Below, piece by piece: positions 1-7,654 of a stretch of DNA of 32,009 nucleotides. Made by a program: the position numbers and the translations under genes. Within the stretch, counting starts at the first letter, position 1, and every line of letters begins with the position of its first letter. The notes under the pieces are model-generated. The model made no database searches. It was given only the letters and a program-made list of their open reading frames with translations, and was not told the origin of the DNA. The stretch is from Acidobacteriota bacterium (GTDB lineage Bacteria > Acidobacteriota > Terriglobia > Acidiferrales > UBA7541). The stretch spans positions 1-32,009 of the forward strand of contig QHYM01000270.1 of the NCBI GenBank assembly GCA_003223295.1, given 5' to 3'.

Positions 1-1108
1 TATGACGAAGCTTTGAAGAGTGCCGTGGATTCTTGTAGAGCTGGCGCAGACTTGCCAGAGCACTTGCGAAGTTGAACCGAGCCAAAACTCTTTCGCGGCC
101 GGCTTCCGCAAGTCGCTTGCGCATTTGCTCATCATTTAGCAACCTGAGGAGCGCGCCGGACAGCGCGGCGGGATTCTCCGAGGGAATCAGCAGTCCGTTT
201 ACTTCGTGTTCTATGATTTCTGGTACGCCGCCCACCGTGGTTGCTACAACTGGTAGACCCGCAGCCATGTACTCAAGCACAGCATTTAATCCTGCAGCGC
301 GAACCTGGTCCTCGAAGAACGAACGCATCTCACCATCGCCCGCAAAGAGGAATCTTGCCTCCGGGCACACCTCACGCACGCTTCGTGCTGCTTCAATCAG
401 GTCACCATGACCCTTTGCGCCCGTATGCATATTCGCGACGGTGATGATCAATTTGTGATTTGGAGAAATACTGGGAAGCAGATGTTGCCGGTCGCATGCT
501 GCCTGAATGAATTTCTCCGTGTCAATTCCGTTGTAGACCACGTGGATTTTGTCCGGAGCGAAGCCATCTCGTATCAGCAATTCCTGGCGAACAGCTTCCG
601 AGTTCACCAGGATCCGCGTGGAAAGCTCCTGAACTCTCCGGAGAATCTTCCGTCTTACCGGCGTATACCACCACCAGCGCCCCAGGTCCCTCCGACTGGA
701 AATGATGACGGGAACGCCTGCCAGCCACGCCGCCGGGACTGCAAACAAATTCGAGTACAGGTCGTTTGTGTGAACGACTTCAAATCTCCTTTTGCGGATA
801 AAGGCCACCAGCTTTAACATTTGCAAAGCCGCTTTTGGCCGAAGCAAGCTTGCTCGGACCGGAAACTCCACACACTCAAGCCCACTTTCGTTCAATCTTG
901 CCTTCAGGGGACCGTCGGCGCGGAGGCAGCCCACAGTCACGCAATATCCTTCCTCTTTGAGTTGCCGGGCGACTTCCACGCATTGTGTTTCGGATCCGCC
1001 CAATTCCAGCGTCTGTATGAACATCAGTACTCGCGTGCCGTTCTGTGATGAGCAAATATTGCGATTCATGTCCGATTCATGTTCCTGTTCTTGGGGAGCT
1101 TTGATCAT
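1..1108 (-). CDS. Family-4 glycosyltransferase (GT-B fold), partial at window edge, with an apparent internal deletion
   Basis: Likely transfers a sugar from a nucleotide-sugar donor to a lipid-linked EPS precursor in the cytoplasm. The reading frame is open to base 1, so the C-terminus is missing. The ATG at 1108 is chosen because an in-frame TAA lies just upstream; a second ATG at 1069 is possible. Visible: an N-terminal GT-B half with a glycine-rich acceptor loop (LELGGSETQ), the linker motif VYNGID, and the donor-side segment LEYMAAGLPVVATTVGG. Between RAAGL and NAVLEYMAAG (junction near 286/287) about 33 residues usual for the family are absent. These include the stretch with the first Glu of the EX7E donor-binding motif (normally EGLPNAVLE). 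The frame is intact, so the protein may be inactive or the site may be misassembled. It lies 38 bp after the amidotransferase gene and closes the visible part of the EPS operon. Confidence 0.85.
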   Translation of the reverse strand, partial: MIKAPQEQEHESDMNRNICSSQNGTRVLMFIQTLELGGSETQCVEVARQLKEEGYCVTVGCLRADGPLKARLNESGLECVEFPVRASLLRPKAALQMLKLVAFIRKRRFEVVHTNDLYSNLFAVPAAWLAGVPVIISSRRDLGRWWWYTPVRRKILRRVQELSTRILVNSEAVRQELLIRDGFAPDKIHVVYNGIDTEKFIQAACDRQHLLPSISPNHKLIITVANMHTGAKGHGDLIEAARSVREVCPEARFLFAGDGEMRSFFEDQVRAAGLNAVLEYMAAGLPVVATTVGGVPEIIEHEVNGLLIPSENPAALSGALLRLLNDEQMRKRLAEAGRERVLARFNFASALASLRQLYKNPRHSSKLRH

Positions 1109-1146
1109 GGCCGCACCCCCAATCCTTTATTCATTTGGGCGAGTCT

Positions 1147-3117
1147 TTACGCGCTGGCCAATTCCGGTGTGCTCTCGCCGATGGTTGCATCACGAAGAGA
1201 TAGGCCGTTTGTCCACTGGGACGTCGATTTGACCGTGGCTTGCTTTTCCATGAAATTTCGGTGCCAGAGTTCGAAGATCAGCAGATGCCAAAGCTCCCAA
1301 GACCGATCGCGAACCCCTCTTCGATGCTCCGACAAACGTTGAGCTACGCCGCTCTTTTCAAAATATCCGCGCTGTATCGTTTTAGGCTCTAACAGGATAT
1401 CCAGCAGAGCCGGAGCAGGGTTCTGACGGAACCAATGAAGGAGCGGCATAGAAAACCCTTGTTTGGGGCGGTAGAGCACTTTCTTGGGAATGTTCAGTCG
1501 CTCAGCCAGCTTTTTTAAAACATATTTAAGTTCTCCAAGCCGCAACTTCCACCGGGGCGACAACGTTGCTGCCCACTCGGCCAAGGGATGATCCAGAAAT
1601 GGCGCCCTGACCTCGAGTGAATTCGCCATGCTCATGCGATCGACCTTTGTCAAAATGTCTCCCGAGAGGTACGTTTTTGCATCGAGATATTGCACTTCAC
1701 TCAGTGGGTCTGAGGCGGGACCGTGTTCCATAAAGTGCAAGAACGAAACATAGGGCGAGGGCTGTTTATCCGCCCAGGCTAGGAAATCCTTGGAGAAAAT
1801 GTTCCTTTCCCGGTGGCTAGTAGGTAGTAGTGATACTCCATCTAAGTAGCGTTCCCGAAGAGGCAGCGAAAGATTGTAAAGAAACCTGCGTCCACGCCAA
1901 CCAGTGGGAACTATGGGGTGCACGTGCTTTCGGTACCACCGCCCTGTTTCGAACGGAAACAACCGAACTCCTCTGCGCCCTAGATAGGATCCGTACCGCT
2001 CGTACCCGGCAAAAAGTTCATCCCCTCCATCTCCCGCTAGTGCCACGGTAACGTGTTGCCGAGCCAAGCGGCAGACATGGTAAGTGGGAACAATTGATGA
2101 GTCGCCGAAGGGTTCTTCGAGAGACTCTGTTAAGAGGTGTACGGTCTCCTCGATGTTTGGCTCCACATAAAGTTCGTGATGCTCGGTGCCAAATTGTTTT
2201 GCGACCGCGCGAGCGTGCTCACTTTCATTGAAATCTGCATTGGGAAAGCCAATCGAAAACGTTTTGACCGGGCGTGAGCTGAATCGCGCCATCAAGGCCA
2301 CCACAATTGAAGAATCAACACCTCCGCTCAGCAGAGCCCCCAGTGGAACATCACTGATCAGCCGCACTCGAACGGCTTCGGCCATCCGCTGCTCGAGCTC
2401 TTCAAGGCACTCTTCCTCACTCCGCGGCTCGTAGGTTCCGTAAGCAGGCAAATCCCAATACTTCTGGACGCGGACTTGCCCATTTGAGAATTGAAGGTGG
2501 TGCCCGGGGGGCAGCTTTTTAATGCGCTTGAAGGATGTGTTGGGATCGGGGATGTAGCCGAAGTGGAAGAAACCCAACAGTCCTTGAGGAGCAATTTCAG
2601 CAAGCCCGGGCGCACAAGCCAAAATCGTCTTGATTTCCGATCCAAATAGCAGGCGAGTGCCATCCATCCCGTAGTACAGCGGCTTTTTACCAAAGCGATC
2701 ACGTGCGAGGAACAGTTTCTCTTTTCGTTGATCCCAGACGGCTAGCGCAAACATTCCGCGCAACTTCTTCACGCATTCGACTCCATATTCTTCGTACAGG
2801 TGGACGATCACCTCAGTGTCCGAGTTCGTGTAGAAGTGGTGGCCACGCGCTTCCAGCTCCGGGCGCAGTTCGGGGAAGTTATAGATTTCGCCGTTGAAGA
2901 CCACCCAAATATTGCGGTCCTCGTTGTGGATCGGCTGGTGACCCGTCGACAGGTCAATGATGCTCAAGCGCCTCATTCCCAGCCCGGCGCGGCCGTGCAC
3001 GTAGATTCCTTCATCGTCCGGACCCCGGTGTACGATCGTCTGGCACATCTGATGGACGTCCGCTGCTTCAGCAGAGTACGTGGGTTCAATGCCAACGATG
3101 CCGGCTATGCCACACAT
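1147..3117 (-). CDS. AsnB-like glutamine-dependent amidotransferase (exosortase-A-associated type)
   Basis: A class II glutamine amidotransferase fused to an asparagine-synthetase-type ATP domain, about 656 residues. It moves ammonia from glutamine to an acyl-adenylate; in EPS loci the acceptor is thought to be a uronic acid of the polysaccharide, not free aspartate. The start at 3117 gives the sequence MCGIAG, so Cys2 becomes the N-terminal nucleophile after Met removal; an ATG four codons upstream would block this. Visible motifs: HRGPDD, FNGEIYN, the PP-loop SGGVDSS, and the late motif LTKVDRMSMANSLEVRAPFLD in register. It lies 90 bp after the NusG paralogue. The length and context match amidotransferase 1 of exosortase-A EPS clusters. 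A short hairpin lies in the gap before it. Confidence 0.92.
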   Translation of the reverse strand: MCGIAGIVGIEPTYSAEAADVHQMCQTIVHRGPDDEGIYVHGRAGLGMRRLSIIDLSTGHQPIHNEDRNIWVVFNGEIYNFPELRPELEARGHHFYTNSDTEVIVHLYEEYGVECVKKLRGMFALAVWDQRKEKLFLARDRFGKKPLYYGMDGTRLLFGSEIKTILACAPGLAEIAPQGLLGFFHFGYIPDPNTSFKRIKKLPPGHHLQFSNGQVRVQKYWDLPAYGTYEPRSEEECLEELEQRMAEAVRVRLISDVPLGALLSGGVDSSIVVALMARFSSRPVKTFSIGFPNADFNESEHARAVAKQFGTEHHELYVEPNIEETVHLLTESLEEPFGDSSIVPTYHVCRLARQHVTVALAGDGGDELFAGYERYGSYLGRRGVRLFPFETGRWYRKHVHPIVPTGWRGRRFLYNLSLPLRERYLDGVSLLPTSHRERNIFSKDFLAWADKQPSPYVSFLHFMEHGPASDPLSEVQYLDAKTYLSGDILTKVDRMSMANSLEVRAPFLDHPLAEWAATLSPRWKLRLGELKYVLKKLAERLNIPKKVLYRPKQGFSMPLLHWFRQNPAPALLDILLEPKTIQRGYFEKSGVAQRLSEHRRGVRDRSWELWHLLIFELWHRNFMEKQATVKSTSQWTNGLSLRDATIGESTPELASA

Positions 3118-3206
3118 AATTCTTGCCACTCCAGAGTCACTTCGACCAACTCACGGAGAAATTGCATAAATTCGGAAACTCCCAACAGCCCGTCTGGGGC
3201 TCTGCT

Positions 3207-3770
3207 TTAGGAGCTGAGTACGAAGGAGCTTAACGGGACAGTCCGTCCTGTCTGCTGTGGGATTGGTGTCACCCACTCACCATCAACTTCTACAGCCACT
3301 GATCGTTGAAGCAAGGAAACGGACAAGACTAAGCGGGAGCGTCCCTTGAAATTCAGCAGGACACCCTCCAAGCCGCTCAGTGGTCCGGCTTCAACTCTGA
3401 CTCTCTCTCCGACCTTTAGAAACGGCCAGGGATGCCTGGGGATGTCGGCCCTGACCGCAGTCTGAAGGGCGATTACTTCTTCTTCGTCGACGGGAATTGG
3501 TGTCTTTCCGATTCCGACAATCTGGATAACACCAGGGGTCGTGAGAATGGGAAGGCGATCCAGCAGATTGAACCGGCAAAACAAGTAGCCTGGGAAAAGC
3601 GGCATCTCGAATTCCTGCATGCGATCGGACCAACGGCGCTTGCATTGGTAAAATGGTAGAAAGACCTCGTAACCCCTGCCGGCTAGCTGTTTTGCGGCAA
3701 AGTTTTCGTATCTGGTCCTGGTTTGTACGGCAAACCAAGGATGCGTCTGATCTGCGTATGTCAGGTTCAT
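3207..3770 (-). CDS. NusG paralogue of the RfaH/UpxY/LoaP kind, EPS operon antiterminator
   Basis: Specialised NusG proteins bind elongating RNA polymerase and let it read through long polysaccharide operons. Visible: an NGN domain starting at PWFAVQTRTRYE, with LFPGYLFCRF typical of NusG-like proteins, then a KOW segment (VGERVRVEAGPLSGLEGVLL). The length of 187 residues fits. The start is uncertain: ATG 3770 places the NGN domain right at the N-terminus, as in the family; ATG 3815 and TTG 3824 are also in frame. An ops-like element (3825-3835) lies directly upstream, which suggests that the gene controls its own transcription. It sits between cpsD-like and asnB-like genes, the usual setting for this class. 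The ops link is inferred from sequence similarity to the E. coli site. Confidence 0.88.
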   Translation of the reverse strand: MNLTYADQTHPWFAVQTRTRYENFAAKQLAGRGYEVFLPFYQCKRRWSDRMQEFEMPLFPGYLFCRFNLLDRLPILTTPGVIQIVGIGKTPIPVDEEEVIALQTAVRADIPRHPWPFLKVGERVRVEAGPLSGLEGVLLNFKGRSRLVLSVSLLQRSVAVEVDGEWVTPIPQQTGRTVPLSSFVLSS

Positions 3771-3824
3771 GATCGTGCGGTTCAATCCTTTGTCTGCGAA
3801 CCGCTCCTCTCCCATACGGGACAA

Positions 3825-3835
3825 GCTACCGCCAT
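3825..3835 (-). promoter_or_regulatory. ops-like element upstream of the NusG paralogue
   Basis: The minus strand reads ATGGCGGTAGC followed by TTG. GGCGGTAGC is identical to the core of the E. coli ops site (GGCGGTAGCGTG), where RNA polymerase pauses and RfaH is loaded onto the non-template strand. The site sits in the loop of an imperfect hairpin: CTCTCAT on the 5' side can pair with ATG-GG-AGAG on the 3' side with a two-base bulge. The same 11-mer occurs at 7408-7418. Position within the leader of the antitermination gene supports autoregulation. Confidence 0.55.
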
Positions 3836-3892
3836 GAGAGTCCCAAAACTCTGACTCTGGAAAAGTCCGGCTTTGGCTACCTCGCAGCCGCC

Positions 3893-3910
3893 GTCCAGCA
3901 CTCGCTGGAC
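3893..3910 (-). repeat. Perfect 7-bp hairpin after the cpsD-like stop
   Basis: GTCCAGC and GCTGGAC flank a four-base loop 10 bases downstream of the kinase stop codon and upstream of the ops-like element. No T-run follows on the minus strand, so it is not a canonical intrinsic terminator. It could pause polymerase or protect the mRNA end. Confidence 0.5.
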
Positions 3911-3920
3911 AATCTGGACA

Positions 3921-4820
3921 TTACTCCGTGTCCATTCCGAATCCGGCATAATACGAGTGACCGCCGTAATCCGCGCCTTCGTTGGCGCCGTTCAGCACAA
4001 CGCCCAAAAGGTTATTCCCGCGAAATTCCTGTAAAGTTGTTTTGACCAGATCGTGGGCCGTCTCGCCCGCTCGTACCACAACGATCACTCCATCGCAGAA
4101 TTGGGCAATTATTCCTGCGTCGGCCACTGCCAAAACCGGTGGCGCGTCCACAATGACCCAGTCAAAAACTGAGTTAATCCCGTTGAGGAAGCCTTTTAGC
4201 TTTCCGTTTGCGAGTAACTCGGAAGGGTTTCCTACCGGCCTACCTGCGGGAACAAGGAAGAGTTCCACCTTGGGATCCGCCTGGAGGATGGAAAATTCAT
4301 CGGCCCTACCGCCGAGATAATCACTCAAACCCGGTGCGGAGGGCGCTCCCAACCGTACATGAAGCCTGGAGGCTCGCAGATCCGCATCTATGAGCAGAGC
4401 GCGTCTTTCGTGCTGCCGTGCGATCGCCAGCGCCAGATTGAGAGCCACAAATGTCTTTCCTTCCCCCGGCAAGGTGCTGGTTACAAGGAGTGTCCGTATT
4501 GGACTTTTCTCCCGCAGCCGGTAAAGGCGCGAGCGAAGGGTTCGAAACTGTTCGGCACATAGAGCAGAGGATTGTTTGGTGGAGAAAACATCATAATCCG
4601 GACTTAACTTCCAACCCGGCTTGATGCACCGCTGGCGCAATTCCTCAAGGCGAAGGCAACGCCCCGCCGTGGGCATTTCTTCCCGTCTTGGGGATTGCAT
4701 CGCTCCGGCAGCCACCGCAATCCCGTCGTCGCCAAAGCCGAGTGGAGTCGGATCAGCGGGTTTCCAGGCGGGGGGGCGCTGCTCTTCTGCCTTCTTCAGA
4801 GCTTCATGAATGCGGCTCAT
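3921..4820 (-). CDS. CpsD/CapB-type bacterial tyrosine kinase (exosortase-A-associated autokinase)
   Basis: Cytoplasmic P-loop BY-kinase of about 299 residues that pairs with the Wzz-type protein to control EPS chain length and export. The start at 4820 (MSRIHEALKKAEEQR) is chosen over a longer frame because it has a strong GGAAGGAGAG site just upstream and matches the N-terminus usual in these kinases. Visible: Walker A STLPGEGKT (residues 115-123), Walker A' LIDADLR (143-149), Walker B VIVDAPP (about 222-228), and a short tyrosine-containing tail (Tyr285, 290, 291) suited to autophosphorylation. The start overlaps the end of the ATPase gene by 17 bp, so the two are translationally coupled. 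The membrane adaptor is the separate Wzz protein, as in Gram-positive and exosortase-type systems. Confidence 0.9.
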   Translation of the reverse strand: MSRIHEALKKAEEQRPPAWKPADPTPLGFGDDGIAVAAGAMQSPRREEMPTAGRCLRLEELRQRCIKPGWKLSPDYDVFSTKQSSALCAEQFRTLRSRLYRLREKSPIRTLLVTSTLPGEGKTFVALNLALAIARQHERRALLIDADLRASRLHVRLGAPSAPGLSDYLGGRADEFSILQADPKVELFLVPAGRPVGNPSELLANGKLKGFLNGINSVFDWVIVDAPPVLAVADAGIIAQFCDGVIVVVRAGETAHDLVKTTLQEFRGNNLLGVVLNGANEGADYGGHSYYAGFGMDTE

Positions 4821-5760
4821 AGCTCTCCTTCCCGGACCCAACGGCAAAGGAGGTAGGCTGACGCATTCGCTCCAGAACTGTTGATAAATCGCGCAACACT
4901 CTTTCAACGGATGACAAGTCTTCTGCCCGTGTGCTCTGTTGGGCCGTGGGCCGGTCCAGCTCAAATTCGTGGGCCACTCCCTCAATATGGGCTGAGGTAA
5001 CCGTCTTTTGCTGGTCGGCGAAGCAGTTGATCAGGGCATGTTCACACAAAACGTTGGTTACCCGCGGGATTCCTCTTGCATGCCGGTAGATGCTTTCGAC
5101 GGCTTCCGGAGAAAACAACGATCCGTTGCTCGCCCCCGCAATTCGTAAGCGCTCTGCGATATAGCCTTGTGTTTCCTCGAGCGTCAAAGGATTCGTCCGG
5201 CATCGCACCGTAATCCGTTGGCGAAGCTGGCGCAGATGGGGCTGCCTGAGCTTTTCTTCGAGCTCGGGCTGGCCCGACAGCACCACTTGCAAGAGTTTGT
5301 CGGTGGACGTCTCGAGGTTTGTCAGAAACCGGATTTCTTCCAGCACCTGGTCGGAGAGGCTTTGCGCCTCATCCACGATCAAGACGGCCATTTGCCCATT
5401 GCTGTACCGATCCAGAAGCCATCGGTTTAGGCGCATCAGGATTTCGCTCTTCGAGTGAGATTCGCAGGGGATTCCGAGATCTGCCATTAAGCACTCGAAC
5501 AGCTCCGTGGTAGTCAGGTTGGTGTTGAAAATAAATGCGGTGGCCGCGCGGTTCTGACGAAGCCAGTCCAGGATCATGTGGAGCAGGGTTGTTTTTCCTG
5601 TTCCCACTTCGCCGGTCAGCAGGATGATGCCCCTCCGGCCTCGTATTCCATAGGCCAGGCTGGCCAATGCTTCCTGAATCCCTGGCGTTAAGAACAAATA
5701 CCGGGGATCCGGATTGACCTTAAAGGGGCTTTCTTTCAAGCCAAAAAACTTCTTATACAT
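4804..5760 (-). CDS. ExeA/GspA-like AAA+ ATPase of the EPS locus (exosortase-A-system ATPase type)
   Basis: About 318 residues. N-terminal MYKKFFGLKESPF followed by Walker A GEVGTGKT (residues 50-57) and Walker B LIVDEAQ (127-133), then a sensor region and an AAA lid. This matches the ATPase that regularly stands between the Wzz-type and kinase genes in exosortase-A EPS loci. Its exact role in export or regulation is not established. The start overlaps the end of the Wzz gene by 8 bp and its end overlaps the kinase start, which indicates one tightly coupled transcription unit. Confidence 0.9.
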   Translation of the reverse strand: MYKKFFGLKESPFKVNPDPRYLFLTPGIQEALASLAYGIRGRRGIILLTGEVGTGKTTLLHMILDWLRQNRAATAFIFNTNLTTTELFECLMADLGIPCESHSKSEILMRLNRWLLDRYSNGQMAVLIVDEAQSLSDQVLEEIRFLTNLETSTDKLLQVVLSGQPELEEKLRQPHLRQLRQRITVRCRTNPLTLEETQGYIAERLRIAGASNGSLFSPEAVESIYRHARGIPRVTNVLCEHALINCFADQQKTVTSAHIEGVAHEFELDRPTAQQSTRAEDLSSVERVLRDLSTVLERMRQPTSFAVGSGKESYEPHS

Positions 5761-7300
5761 TTCGTTCTTTCCAAGATGAAGGTGCCAAACTTAATTCAGA
5801 CCGCCTCGGACGAATGCCCGTGTTGGGCAGGTTACGAATCTTCCTCACATTCCCGGTGTGGGAGATCAGCGCTAGTGTCTGTACTCCGAGGTACGTTTCA
5901 ACGTCGTGTCTGCTTCGGATGGATCGGTCTCGCATCTGCGAGAGATGTACGATGCCGGCTGCCAACCCTAGCCCCGCGCAGAGTCCGCCGAGGCTAAAAA
6001 GCCGACGATTTGGGAAAGAAGGCGTCTCCGGCAAGCTCGGCGGATCAATTACCCTAAACCTCTCTGCCTGCTGGCCATTTTCAAGCGCAGTGGCCATCTG
6101 CGACTCATTTCGCCTTTTGAGCAGGTCGTTGTAGAAAGTGAGGGCCGTCTGATAGTCCCGTGTCAAGGCTTGGAATTCCTGCTGGACGCCCGGGCTTGAT
6201 TCAATCCGTGCCTGAAGCACACGGATTTGTTTTTGCAGCTCCTCTTGCTGCTTTGCTTTTTGGATGATGCTCAGCTCTTGCTGATGAAGTTGTGCACGAA
6301 GCTGCTGTACCTGCGGAGTTTCGATAACGGGAATTGCGGCTTTCTGTTCTTCGGTTGCGGTTAGATCTTTGGCGGGCGCCGATTCAATTTGCTTTTCTAG
6401 TTGTGCGATCGCGTGTTTGAGTTGAATAACCTTCGGGTGCTTGTCTGTATAGCTTCTTTGGAGCATGGCGAGCTGATTCTGCATATCGCTGAGCTGTTGC
6501 TCCAGGGACTTGGAGCTCTGCCCGCCCGAAGTTTTTCTCAATTCTGCAAGCTGCTGGTTCAACATGGATTCCAGAAAAGTCTTTTCTTGCCGGGCCTGAT
6601 TCAGACCTTGTGTCACGGCTTCGAGTTGCGGAGTCATGCCGGCCAATAGCGTGACATTGGTCTTTTCGTCCTCCGGTAGTGATCCGATGTGCCGGCTTTG
6701 AAACGCAGCCACCTTAGCGTCCTGTTCGTCCAGTTTGGCCTTGGCTTCCTCCAATTGTTTGGCCAAAAACTCTGTCGTATCTTCCGTCCGTTTTTGCCGC
6801 TGATGAATATTTTGACTCCTAAACATGGAGCTGATTTGAGTGCAAACTTGCTGCGCAAGTTGCGCATCCCCCAGTGTTACGTCCACTGTGAAGCCTGGCA
6901 GTTCGCGCGACAATGTCCCGGGCATCGGATTGAGCGGCGCTACTTTGATCGACTTTTTAAGCCGTTCGATCATGACTTCCATGGGGACTCGCCCGGCATC
7001 CTTTTTGTACGGGTTAAATTGCTCTACCAATTCCTGTAACCTCGTGCGGCTGAGGATTTGTCCTTGCATGCTGGCCAGACGTTGGTTCACGTCCTCACTC
7101 ACCACGGGTTTTACATAGGCCTCAGGGACCACCGGTTCCTCCACCAGAACCATGGTGTGCGACGTGTATTGTGCCGGAATGACTATCGACAAAAGAAAAC
7201 CAGCCGCGGCGCCCAAGGCGGCCGCGCTGATGAGCAGCCAGCGTCGCCGAAGCAGAAGCGCCACGTACTCTTCGACATTCATTTGGCGGCGGACTTCCAC
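5753..7300 (-). CDS. Wzz-type polysaccharide chain-length determinant, inner membrane
   Basis: About 515 residues. A first membrane helix (LLISAAALGAAAGFLLSIV) follows the start NVEEYVALLLRRRW. The central part is rich in Gln, Glu and Lys with heptads, which indicates a long periplasmic coiled coil. The second helix (about LGGLCAGLGLAAGIVHL) is preceded by the Pro-rich segment PSLPETPSFPNRR usual for Wzz proteins. There is no fused kinase; that is supplied by the separate CpsD-like protein. The start is uncertain: GTG 7300 has a GAGG site five bases upstream, ATG 7282 is the first ATG, and GTG 7351 is the longest frame. A structured gene-free leader of about 350 bp precedes it. Confidence 0.9.
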   Translation of the reverse strand: MEVRRQMNVEEYVALLLRRRWLLISAAALGAAAGFLLSIVIPAQYTSHTMVLVEEPVVPEAYVKPVVSEDVNQRLASMQGQILSRTRLQELVEQFNPYKKDAGRVPMEVMIERLKKSIKVAPLNPMPGTLSRELPGFTVDVTLGDAQLAQQVCTQISSMFRSQNIHQRQKRTEDTTEFLAKQLEEAKAKLDEQDAKVAAFQSRHIGSLPEDEKTNVTLLAGMTPQLEAVTQGLNQARQEKTFLESMLNQQLAELRKTSGGQSSKSLEQQLSDMQNQLAMLQRSYTDKHPKVIQLKHAIAQLEKQIESAPAKDLTATEEQKAAIPVIETPQVQQLRAQLHQQELSIIQKAKQQEELQKQIRVLQARIESSPGVQQEFQALTRDYQTALTFYNDLLKRRNESQMATALENGQQAERFRVIDPPSLPETPSFPNRRLFSLGGLCAGLGLAAGIVHLSQMRDRSIRSRHDVETYLGVQTLALISHTGNVRKIRNLPNTGIRPRRSELSLAPSSWKERNV

Positions 7301-7654
7301 TTTTACCTCGCTCTCCTTGCTTTTGCCGATACGGCATCCGGTCGGGCACACCGTAGTCCGCTCATGCTACGGGACAAAACACCGCCGGGAATAAGCATTT
7401 CCCGCGTGCTACCGCCATGCACGGGCGGCTGTCTAAACGCTGAAACTGTTTCCGGTCGAACGGTTCCCCGGACCCTGCCTGAGCCCTCCTCAGCGGGGCT
7501 CTCTCTTGGTGCCCAGCCTAATGAACCAAGCCTTTGCGGACAATCGGGCACGTTCCCCATCCGAATAGGTGTAAACACCTGAAGCACACCTAAAGGAAAT
7601 ACACGAAATTGCCTTTGGTCCTCAAAGCCATCGATTTGCGCCCACATTTCTTGT
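7301..7654 (-). promoter_or_regulatory. Structured gene-free leader inside the EPS operon, before the Wzz gene
   Basis: This stretch of about 350 bp holds no convincing gene; a minus-strand frame across it lacks any recognisable domain. It holds several inverted repeats: AGGTGT-AA-ACACCT (7567-7580); GTGCCC 7509-7514 with GGGCAC 7546-7551; CTTGGT 7505-7510 with ACCAAG 7525-7530; GAGCCC 7481-7486 with GGGCTC 7496-7501; and an ops-containing hairpin (7401-7425). The second and third pairings share bases 7509-7510, so they exclude one another, as in attenuators. It does not match any riboswitch consensus I know. Confidence 0.55.
7408..7418 (-). promoter_or_regulatory. ops-like element in the loop of a leader hairpin
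   Basis: The minus strand reads ATGGCGGTAGC, identical to the element at 3825-3835 and containing the E. coli ops core GGCGGTAGC. It lies in the loop and 3' shoulder of a hairpin in which CCCG-TGC pairs with GCA-CG-CGGG (7401-7425, two-base bulge). It is about 110 bases upstream of the Wzz start in an untranslated leader. A further 8-mer match at 4306-4313 lies within coding sequence and is probably chance. Confidence 0.55.

Noticed and set aside
3187-3201. Hairpin AGCCC/GGGCT after the NusG paralogue as a terminator
   Set aside because: Only five base pairs, no T-run, and it lies between genes of the same operon.
4306-4313. Third GGCGGTAG match on the minus strand
   Set aside because: It is within the kinase coding sequence, explained by Gly-Gly-Arg codons, and lacks the flanking bases shared by the other two copies.
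7401-7580. c-di-GMP (GEMM) or cobalamin riboswitch in the leader before the Wzz gene
   Set aside because: Considered because c-di-GMP often controls EPS, but the conserved bases of either class are not present.
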